The position numbers and the translations under genes were made by a program. A stretch of 64,000 nt of DNA, taken from NCBI RefSeq assembly GCF_016097555.1, contig NC_054702.1:112168171-112232170 (forward strand). The letters run 5' to 3'. The stretch comes from Gigantopelta aegis. Lineage: Eukaryota; Mollusca; Gastropoda; Neomphalida; Peltospiridae. Below are positions 55,800 to 64,000 of the stretch, piece after piece; position 1 is the first letter of the stretch; the number at the start of each line of letters is the position of its first letter. The notes beneath the pieces are model-generated. The model ran no database searches. It was not told the origin of the DNA and saw only the letters and a program-made list of their open reading frames with translations.

Positions 55800-58159
55800 T
55801 TGCATACAATGTATTCGTCAATTATCATTGTACCCATAGGCTTATATCCGGTTATTTTGACATGCTATTTGATACAACAATTCGAATTTGATGAATTACA
55901 CGCAGGTTATTTGGCAAACTGCATCGTCCAGGACGAAACGCTAACGGAGATGGTATACCGTAGAAAAACTACCATGGACATTAAAAAGTTCTTCACTGCC
56001 ATACCACGCCATGCCCAGACTCTATTGCGAGTAGGGACGACACCGGATTCAAATGTCGAAGTTGTTGGTGAAGATGTTAAAGAAAAAACAGAGAAAAGAG
56101 TCACTTCTCAGACACAGTTGCCCATCTTACCGCCAGTGCCGTACCAGCCACGGGACGTCAACTGCATGCCGGTGCAACGGCTCGCTAAACGAACACTATG
56201 TTTTCAGCGCGTGTGGTTTGATAGCTTTCCATGGCTCCACTTTGACGCTAACGTTAGCGGAGTACTCTGCTTTACTTGTGCTAAAGCAGCACGCATGGAC
56301 TTGGCCGGCATGGCGCGGTGTTCAGAGGACACATTTGTTTCCAAGGGATTTTGCAACTGGAAGAAGGCAATTGAGAAATTCAAAATCCACGAAAAGACAT
56401 CTGCAAATATGATTTCTCATAGCAACCTGAAATTCCGGTCTTCCAACAACGACATTGACGCACAGTTAAGTACGCACCATCTTGAAGAACAAACGAAGGC
56501 ACGCAACGCTCTGCTGAAGGTTGTGACGACTGTCCAGTATCTAGCACAGCAGGGACTTGCAATACGCGGCAAAGAGTCAAGCGACGGTAACTTCATGAAG
56601 TTGTTAGAGCTGCGGAGCAACGATGACGTCGTGTTACAGATGTGGTTGACACGCGCAACTTCATACACAGGCGATGCCGTGCAAAACGAACTGTTAAAAA
56701 TCATGGCACACATGGTGCTGCGAAATATTTGCAAGAACGTGGGCCTTTTTGCAGTCATTGTCGACGGAACCCAATACATCCAAGGCGTTGAACAGGAGGC
56801 AATATGCGTGCGATATATAGACGCTTATGACGTTCACGAGGACTTTATCGGTCTGTACAGCGTATCTGAGACGACTGGTGCCAGCCTCAGCAATATGCTG
56901 CAAGACACGTTGCTCAGACTCAACCTCCCAATCACGCATCTGAGAGCGCAAACGTATGACGGAGCCAGCAATATGTCGGGCAAATACCAAGGCTGCGAAG
57001 CACTGATCAAGAAAGTACAACCACTGGCAAACTACACGCATTGCGGTGCACACATCATGCACCTCATCTGTGCGAAGGCCATCGAGAGTGCACTGTTCCT
57101 TCGCGATGCTCTTAACGTGGTGCAGGAACTGGGTGGCTTCTACAACTCATCAGGCAAATTAAAAAATGTGTACCTCGATCTGCAAGTTATGGATGATAGC
57201 CCTTCCCCTTCACGCCTGAAGCCGCTTTGTCCAACACGCTGGCTGTCACGTGGGATTGCTGTTAGAGCCGTCCTTAGCAACTACGCACACGTGCTGGAGG
57301 CACTGAATGAGGCATCATCTACATTTGGCAGCAGCACAGCAGCGAGGGCTAACAGCATTCACAGCCTCCTGTCTACCGCGAAATGTGTACTTGGTCTGGT
57401 TGCATCTCTCCCAGTGATCGAATGCCTCGAAAAATTCAACACAGTGCATCTGTTGTTAGCAAGAACCTTCTGTTATATCGGCGCGACATAAACATGGAGT
57501 TCCACGCGATTTTTGAGATGGCAACTGACAAAATTCGAGAACTGAACACTGAGCCAATCTCCTTGCCGCGCACTCGGAAAATTCCACGATGATACAATGA
57601 CGGCGAAAAATCCCACACGCACACCAGCTCAGAGGAGTTCTTCCGTGTGCGGTATGTGGCGGCAGTTGACAGTGCTGTTGCTAACATTGATGCCTTCTTC
57701 ACCTCTACGGACTTGACCTCATACAAGCAGTTGTCCGACATGCTCACCACCGGTATCGTAGACGAAGACGTCATTTCTCGCTACCCCGAACCGTCTGAAT
57801 CACTGCAGCAGGAGCTGACATTCTTCTGCCGACAGTACGAGCACTCCAGCGTGGACAATGTGCGCATCACATTTCGCAGTATGGTACCAGAAGTTAGAAA
57901 GTTGTTTCCGCAAGTGTCAACCCTACTACGTCTCTTTCTGGTATCGCCTGCAAGTTCGTGCTCTGCCGAGCGTTCATTCAGTGCACTTCGCAGGGTGAAA
58001 ACGTGGCTCCGGAGCACTATGACCCAGCAGCGTCTCAACCATGTGATGGTCTGTCATGTGCACAGAAATCGTCTTGCCGAGTGCACTGTACGAGATATCG
58101 CAATTGAATTTGTCGATGGTTCGAGCGATACACGGCGTAGTGTTTTGGGGAAATTTTAG
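55800..58159 (+). pseudogene. hAT transposase (TTF-type finger, DUF4371-like, hAT dimerisation domain)
   Basis: The first part (55800-57491) has a TTF-type zinc finger (FPWLHFDANVSGVLCFTCAK), then the ribonuclease-H-like core (VIVDGTQYIQ, RAQTYDGASNMSGKYQGC, CGAHIMHLICAKA) and the hAT signature CPTRWLSRG. The C-terminal part (57647-58159 and the short stretch before it) carries the dimerisation domain (SPASSCSAERSFSALRRVKT). The best start is probably the Met before DIKKFF (about 55974). The frame shifts near 57470-57490 and a TGA follows at 57590-57592; otherwise it is uninterrupted, so decay is recent. ZMYM-type host genes share this architecture, but the flanking ends show this is the transposon itself. 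Confidence 0.9.
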
Positions 58160-58350
58160 ACCATTAAAGACTTGTTGGAATACCATCAGTGGCACCATTG
58201 TTTTTATTCATGTTCATTATTTGTACTTGAATTAAGAAATTTGACCAATAAAGTTATATTGTATCTATATACCATTTGTTCAGTTTAGTCACAATAATTA
58301 AGGCGAAAAATATTTTGTCAGAAAGCAGCTCGGCTAGCCAGCAGAAAACA

Positions 58351-58530
58351 CAGCCCTAGAAGGGATAAAATTTTCGGGGGGAGGGCCCCCAGACCCCCCG
58401 CCACGGGCTTCGCGCCTGCGGCGCTTGCAGTGTCTGGCTTTGCCAGACACCTCGACCCCCCCCCCCCTGCAAAAATAAATAAATATATGTATATGTATCA
58501 GTCTCCCCCCCCCCCACACTTTTAAAACCG
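58351..58530. repeat. GC-rich subterminal block shared with a nearby MITE
   Basis: The GGTGTCTGGC/GCCAGACACC palindrome and GGCGCGAAGCCCGTG-like text recur inverted at about 59625-59690. It is part of the right end of the hAT element. Confidence 0.7.
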
Positions 58531-58554
58531 GATCGACGCCTATGGTGGTGTGTT

Positions 58555-59590
58555 GGGGGGGGGGGGGGGGGGGCAGCCCTCTGTTAACTTTTCTGTCCAT
58601 GAGTCAGATGGTGCCTACTTCTTAATTTTTTAGGTACCAAATAGGAAAGTTAAGAGCCATGTTTATATCCGATAGGTATATGTAATGTGTTTGTGTGTCA
58701 ATGCAAGTGTATGTAAACCATTGGTGTAAATATTAAAGAACTTTGAAAAGCATGAATTGCATCAGAAAACAACTGAAAATTCATATATGTACTTGCCAAA
58801 CTTCGTGACTTTAATATCTGTAATTGTCTTTTGAGTACTACTACATCAGAAAGTAAATTCTATGTCTACCATAACATATTGGAATAATCGGATTAAAAAA
58901 ACTTCACTAAAAAACAATACTGAAGAGTGACAGTCCTATATACAAAACACAAAATATTATTTAAATTAATGTATGCTGTTATATGTGTTAAGCAGACATT
59001 ATAATACAAGTTTGAAATTATTATTTTTCCCTGCTTTTTAATTCATGAATTAATGACACATTTTATTTGTAACAAATAAGGATTTAAAAAAACTATTTTC
59101 CATGGGAAATGGGGAAAAATACACCTTAGTCGTAACATTGCAATTAATACATAAAGGAATTTTTGTATATATTCAGGATTCACCGAAAGATAACTGTTTT
59201 TTCATGCTAACGATGTGTTTGTGTGTTGCATAAAACAAGGTAGACACAGGTCCCAGTCTGTTAATCACATGATCAACTTTTCATTTTTTGTTTGATAAGT
59301 TATTGATACAATTGTAATGTTTTGTTACAAACTTTAACTTTCCTTTTAAATAAAGTGTTTCATAAGGTGTACCAAGAAACGTTTCAAAACTATTTAGATA
59401 TTTTTAACTCTGATCATATACATACTTGTTAAAGTTTGGCAAAAACATGGTTGCGATCTCGGACCTTGTCTCTTAAGGTGAGCAAGTACAAGTGTGGAAA
59501 GTATTGATTGCCACTATTTACCTTAAGTAGCTGATAGAAAGATCCATTTAATAATACCAGAAAAAAAAGAAGTGATGTGGACCTTTTAAT
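58555..59590. other. no gene seen
   Basis: G tract to 58573, then AT-rich sequence without recognisable features. Confidence 0.4.
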
Positions 59591-59595
59591 ATACA

Positions 59596-59812
59596 TGGGT
59601 GTGCACAGGAAATTTTGCAGCGGGGTTGGAGGTGTCTGGCGAAGCCCGACACTGCGAGCGCTTCAGGCATGAAGCCCGTGCTGGGGGTCCACATTTTTTT
59701 GGAAAGAAATTACATTAAAAATTGGGATATGAAATTTCTTTTCACCGGGGGGTGGGGGTGGTGGTTCGACCTCCCCCTCTCCCCCCCCCCCCCCCCCCCT
59801 CGTGCACACACC
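59596..59812. mobile_element. short MITE with CATGGGTGTGCAC-type ends
   Basis: The left end CATGGGTGTGCAC matches the inverted right end CAGGTGTGTGCAC. The interior has the GGTGTCTGGCGAAGCCCGAC block also found in the hAT right end, plus G and C tracts. Target duplication unclear. Confidence 0.55.
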
Positions 59813-60550
59813 TGATATATGAATGGTACTTGCCGTTGCTATACAAATCAGAAAAATGGTTTAATAGACATCTTCGAAGACTTACCAATCCAAAACTCTT
59901 TTGCCTATTTAATTTCTTATTAATTTAGTCATAGCTGTTGATGCATGTTGTTGTGGTCTATTAGAGTGCGGCCCAATACCTCTGACTTAGCACTCAAAGT
60001 TTCTGTTAGGGTTACCTCACCCTTAGTCCATATCGGTCTAGCCTCTACCCATTGACCAGTCCAGGTGTCCCTAACAGAAGCCAAAGCTCCTGATGGCATA
60101 GAGCTCTCTGGGTCACTGAGACATACAAGCCCCTTCACCACATCAAGGAATGGACTATGAAGGGGATTTAGTATTAATTAGAAACAGTCCACTTTTGTAA
60201 GGTAATAGATCACAACATCTGATATGGCTAACTCATTTATACTGTTCATATAGTTATGGGAAAAAAAAGGAATTGGATCAATTAGTAGTACACAAATGAA
60301 CTTGTTTGGGAAATAAATGAAGTTGGTAAAATTGTCTCGATTGGTTCATAGCTGTTGGCCTACAAAGCTTATGTGGTCCTGAAAATGGCAAGCGTGTAAA
60401 AAAAAAAGAAATGAAATTTAGACAAAAGACAATTCCAAAGTAGACAGAATAATAAAAAGCAGGAAAAGAAATGATAATAGGTATGCAGGAATAGGCCTAG
60501 ATCTTGTTTACCAAAAAGTCTTCTTTTTTTTTTAGGTCTTTATAAAAAAA
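59813..60550. other. no gene seen
   Basis: A stretch at 59955-60170 with even composition reads openly on the minus strand (59929-60141) but shows no domain. It may be an unidentified dispersed repeat. Confidence 0.3.
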
Positions 60551-60556
60551 ATCTAA

Positions 60557-60712
60557 TAAACTTTATTTAAATATTTTTATTTCAGCTAGAGGTTAATGAA
60601 TGTATATCTGTTATTTATACATGGTGTGCACTTTACGATCGCCCATGTCGAGTCAGAATAGCGTCAGGCAAGTCAGAACCTTATCATGTGCCGCCCGCTT
60701 GGCGACCGAAAA
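60557..60712 (+). repeat. direct repeat A, copy 1
   Basis: Begins AAACTTTATTTAAATATTTT and includes TTTATTTCAGCTAGAGGTTA and CACTTTACGATCGCCCATG; ends GGCGACCG. About 92 percent identical to 61399-61554. Confidence 0.9.
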
Positions 60713-60956
60713 ATTCTGCATATTGTATGCAAAATGCAAATAACCTATGTTTGTAAGAGATCGGAAAGTTATTTTTTTATTTATTGTTTTCAACTGGTTT
60801 CTTATTAGTATCTGTGCAACCAAACCCATGTAGGATATAATAGCGACCATTTTCCCAGTCTATCGAACAGTCTAAAACCATTCGGAATGGCTCGGCCAGT
60901 TTTGATTATGTATTTGGAAAACCTCGGCCACCTAAATGTATTGTAGGTTCAATCGT

Positions 60957-61118
60957 AACAACTCGCCACATTCTGCTATGCTGTGTTTCGCAGAGAGATT
61001 TTGTTTACGAGCCTGAAGTTTTCTGAAGTTACATTGTGTTGGAACGTTTTCGTTTCTTACAGAATATTCTGAGTTTACTTTTCGAAACACTCAATCGTCA
61101 CTGCGAACGATGCCAACG
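60957..61118 (+). repeat. direct repeat B, copy 1
   Basis: CAACTCGCCACATTCTGCTA through TTACATTGTGTTGGAACGTT to CGAACGATGCCAACGACAA; the second copy is at 63540-63690. Confidence 0.88.
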
Positions 61119-61398
61119 ACAATCATTCAAGACCAAACCTTGGTAAAATATTCCACATGTTTGATTGTGTGGGTCCTGTGACAACAATAATTATAATTTA
61201 ATTACAACAGTTTGTAATATAACTAAAACAAGTTCTCTTTCCTTATTTTGCGTTATTATTGTTTGTATGCTATGATAACATGTTTTTAAAGTACAATTTA
61301 AGTAAGTTATTTTTTTTTAATGAAATTCGGTCACATGGCCATTCAAAAGTTGTACGGGCAAGTCAAAGTGTTGCTGTGACCAAGATCTCGTTTAATAA

Positions 61399-61554
61399 AA
61401 CTTTATTTAAATATTTTTATTTCAGCTAGAGGTTAATGAATGTATATGTGTTATTTATACAGGGTGTGCACTTTACGATCGCCCATGGCGAGTCAAAATA
61501 GTGTCCAGCGAGTCAAAACCGTATCACGTGTCGCCTGCTTGGTGACCGAAAAAA
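61399..61554 (+). repeat. direct repeat A, copy 2
   Basis: 842 bp after copy 1; the match stops exactly where the fold-back element begins. Confidence 0.9.
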
Positions 61555-62641
61555 GGACATGACAAAAAATGAACACACTTACAATCCAAAGTCTTTATAT
61601 GATAAAAGTTTTGAAACTGTACAATTAATATATTTTTGGTTATCAAAATAGTCAATTTTTACTTGCGTTACAATTTGTCCGCTATTTGGTTTAGACCAAA
61701 AAACTTGATTTTAAAGAAATGTAACAGTTTTTAAATGTCAACTTTTATTGAAAGAAACATCAGAAAGCCACATAAATCAACTGAGTAAATATTATCAAAA
61801 AATTAAACTACAACAAGTTAAACAATGAATAAATTAAAAAAATTCGGGAATTAACGTCAATTTTTAGGAAATTGAAATTTGAATTAAAACAACACTCTAA
61901 AAAGAAGTAGAAAATTTGAAATATCCATGACTGTTGGCAATATCAGGTTTGTCTAGAGCCTTAATCATTTTATTCCTCATGTAATAAATGCTGTCTCTCT
62001 TGTTTGGCCTGCTGGTTCCATCACTGATACCTGCAAGCCGATGTCAATCACTTCTCCTGGGAACAATGTCCCGTCTTATTCAACAACATACCAGTCACCA
62101 ACCATGATTTCAGAATCTTGCAAAAGTGCACCACATGAAAACAAGTTCAACCACTTCCAAATCAGTGCTATTCACTCTTTCAAAGGACAGTACAGAGTGA
62201 AATGATATTGCCAACAGTCGTGGACATTTAAAATTTTATACTTCTTTTTAGAGTTGTTTTAATTCAAATTTAATTTTTGTAAAAATTTACGTTAATTCCC
62301 GAAAATGGTGAATTTATTCATTGTTTAACTTATTGTAAGTTTAATTTGTTGGTAATATTTACCCAGGTGATTTGTGTGGCTTTCTGATGTTTCTTTCAAT
62401 AAAAGTTTGACATTTAAAAACTGTTGTTTTTCTTTATAATCTATTTTTTTTAGCCATTATTAAATAGCAGACTATTTTGACAACCAAAAATGTATTAATT
62501 GTACAATTTCAAAACTTATTATACAAAAATAACTAAACACCATAGCTATGCACCAATATATCCACTTTTATCATAGCTGTTACAGTATGAGGAGACTGGA
62601 TTTTAAGTGTGTTAATTTTTTGTCATGTCCTTTTTTCGTAA
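61546..62641 (-). mobile_element. fold-back element with 400- to 445-bp inverted arms
   Basis: The left arm (61546-61946) and right arm (62197-62641) are inverted copies. Shared phrases include CGAAAAAAGGACATGACAAA at the tips, TTGAAAGAAACATCAGAAAG and ACTGTTGGCAATATC at the inner edge. The right arm has two short extra stretches. The 250-bp centre and the inner edge of the left arm encode, on the minus strand, the end of an unidentified ORF. It is inserted at the end of repeat A copy 2. Target duplication not found. Confidence 0.8.
61900..62180 (-). pseudogene. C-terminal remnant of an unidentified transposon ORF
   Basis: Read leftward: WKWLNLFSCGALLQDSEIMV, GDWYVVE, then after a stop DGTLFPGEVIDIGLQVSVME and, in another frame, RDSIYYMRNKMIKALDKPD to an end FKFSTSF. 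The VGDW-x-V...DGxLFPGEV phrase resembles a small barrel-like module seen near the C-terminus of some invertebrate transposon proteins; the family is not named. At least one stop and one frame change. Confidence 0.45.
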
Positions 62642-63165
62642 CTTGAGTAACTGATGTTTACACATTCACAGTATGAAAACTAATCATCATATTTCCTTTT
62701 TCTATTTCTTATAATATACATTGATTATTTAACTAATAAAACGTAATAAAAAAATAAGTGTTGAATGTATAATTATTAATCCTGAGCAAATCAAAAGAAT
62801 GAGTATAGTAAAAATGTAACGCGAGTAACCCTGGAATTGCACCTATATATTTAGGCTTATTAGACAGAAACTGACAGCAAAAACTGACTTGGTGTTAGTA
62901 AGAAGTATGTTGGCATAATTATTCATACACTGGTATTGTTCTGTTAAAATAAAATTTTGGTAACTTGCGTTACATATTTTTCGGTTACTCGCGTTAAAAT
63001 TTTTGATGTATCCATGTCATGTTTCATGTCACTATTGTGAACATTTTGTGGTTTCACTACCTGTAGTATGTATTAGTGTAGGAAAATATCATGTGTCGTT
63101 TGTTAGAAACAAGAAATAAATAATAGAGAGAAAAAAATAGCTATTTCGGTTACTCGCGTTACATT
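62637..63165. repeat. cluster of GTTACTCGCGTTAC motifs
   Basis: The motif or a close variant occurs at 62637, 62816 (inverted), 62959, 62982 and 63147; another lies inside the fold-back arm at 61661. 62816-62830 and 63148-63162 are inverted with respect to each other and could be ends of a 350-bp element. Confidence 0.6.
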
Positions 63166-63169
63166 GTGC

Positions 63170-63539
63170 TAGGTGGTCTATTTGACCAAGAATTACAAAC
63201 ATAACATATCATATTATGTAACTGCAGTGGGTGTAACATGTAGGTATTAGATATGCTATTACATATATGCAACCTGTATTTGATTGTATAAAGCATAATT
63301 TATGTATTATGACCTTAAAAAATATGCTTTTATTGTATTTATTTGTCAAAATAATAGGCATCTATTCAGCATGGAATATCGTTTTGGCAACAACATCAAT
63401 GACAATTTTTTTTTTTTTTATCCAAGAACTTCAGCATATTGTTGATCACAAAACACATTCATTCATTAAAATAATTGATATTTACATTTTGAGTCTCTGT
63501 CCGCTTCGTTGTGGAATTGCCCATTTAGTTGCAATCAGA
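63170..63539. other. no gene seen
   Basis: AT-rich sequence with a T tract at 63407-63419; the open frame at 63267-63596 has no domain. Confidence 0.4.
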
Positions 63540-63690
63540 ACAACTCGCCACATTCCGCTATGCTGTTTCGCAGAAATATTTTGTTTACGAGCCTGAGGTT
63601 TTCTGAAGTTACATTGTGTTGGAATGTTTTTATTTCTTACAGAATATTATGGAATACACCCAATCATCACTGTGAACGATGTCAACAACA
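63540..63690 (+). repeat. direct repeat B, copy 2
   Basis: Matches 60957-61118 (CAACTCGCCACATTCCGCTA, TTTGTTTACGAGCCTGAGGT, TTACATTGTGTTGGAATGTT) with an internal deletion near the right end. Confidence 0.85.
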
Positions 63691-64000
63691 AAATATAATA
63701 TTATTTATTGTTTAAACTTTTAATCTGCCCTCTGAACAGTCAGTAATTAGTTCCGTCTTTGATACTGGCTCACATTATTGTATGATATTGACACAATATT
63801 CTACTACGTTATTATAGTGATTTACTTTGTATGGTTTAGAAATATTGTTATCATTATTATCCATTTCATAATTAAGTAGTGATTATGTCTTTAACTTGTG
63901 TTATGTGTTTATTTCTCTAGTGGATGTGATTATTGTTTGTATAGACTGCTGTCACCTTAGTATTTTTTAATTCATCCTCATAAGGCCATAAAAGCACATA
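63691..64000. other. no gene seen
   Basis: AT-rich sequence to the window end. Confidence 0.4.

Larger units (their letters stand above)
53129..58544 (+). mobile_element. hAT transposon, 5.4 kb, exact 8-bp target duplication
   Basis: GTGGTGTG stands at 53121-53128 and 58545-58552. The ends are CATGGGCGTCAATCGG and, inverted, CATAGGCGTCGATCCGG. Both ends are followed by G/C tracts. It encodes a TTF-finger hAT transposase (55800-58159) and contains a nested hAT-like element and a CT microsatellite. The transposase has two breaks, so the copy is probably dead, but it is well preserved. Confidence 0.92.

Noticed and set aside
59929-60141. 70-codon open frame (-)
   Set aside because: Even composition suggested coding, but no domain or splice signal could be found; may be part of an unidentified repeat.
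1-64000. LTR retroelements, endogenous viruses, Polintons
   Set aside because: Looked for paired long terminal repeats, protease/integrase or capsid-like protein text; none recognised. The reverse transcriptases present are of non-LTR type.

Overview
The window looks like AT-rich nuclear DNA of a mollusc, most likely a gastropod. I infer this from a tRNA-derived SINE family present in about a dozen copies of all ages, a TTAGGG-type telomere-like block, abundant GT, CT and TA microsatellites, and host genes of types expanded in molluscs (clan-2 cytochrome P450, nicotinic-like receptor, ankyrin/SOCS-box protein). I see no bacterial features, no CRISPR array, no rRNA gene, and no LTR retroelement or other virus-like element.

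Only three host genes can be supported, all in the first 23 kb. (1) 7605-9287 (+) is an essentially single-exon ankyrin-repeat and SOCS-box protein, probably a Cullin-5 substrate receptor. A 62-bp tandem duplication covers its last codons and stop. (2) 12013-13202 (-) is an intronless nicotinic-type Cys-loop receptor whose frame slips twice, each time by one base in a short homopolymer. (3) 14657-22963 (-) is a complete clan-2 cytochrome P450. Its four coding exons join in phase to 510 residues. The short heme-binding last exon lies 1.5 kb from exon 3. The P450 introns hold a Tc1-type transposon, a 55-bp minisatellite, several SINE pieces and a long-TIR MITE. A weak candidate first exon of another gene lies at 52494-52551.

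From about 24 kb onward the window is a graveyard of nested transposable elements. A LINE fragment (24440-26290, -) is followed by SINEs and microsatellites. At 31553-36146 lies a decayed DNA transposon that resembles the Academ superfamily: an XPG/PIN-like nuclease motif and an eight-cysteine finger between inverted repeats, itself hit by a SINE and by a 322-bp MITE with a 9-bp target duplication. An I-type LINE (39910-46714) is bounded by a 13-bp target duplication, and an L1/Tx1-type LINE (about 46895-50390) follows. At 50915-52190 is an element whose ends are arrays of a GTCAAAACGGCC motif. A 5.4-kb hAT transposon (53129-58544) has an exact 8-bp duplication and contains a second hAT-like element (53319-54487) with its own exact 8-bp duplication. 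The last 5 kb hold paired direct repeats, a fold-back element with arms of 400 bp or more around the end of an unidentified ORF, and a cluster of GTTACTCGCGTTAC motifs.

The genes do not form a pathway. Boundaries called from target duplications or splice sites are firm; family names for the older repeats are inferred by eye.
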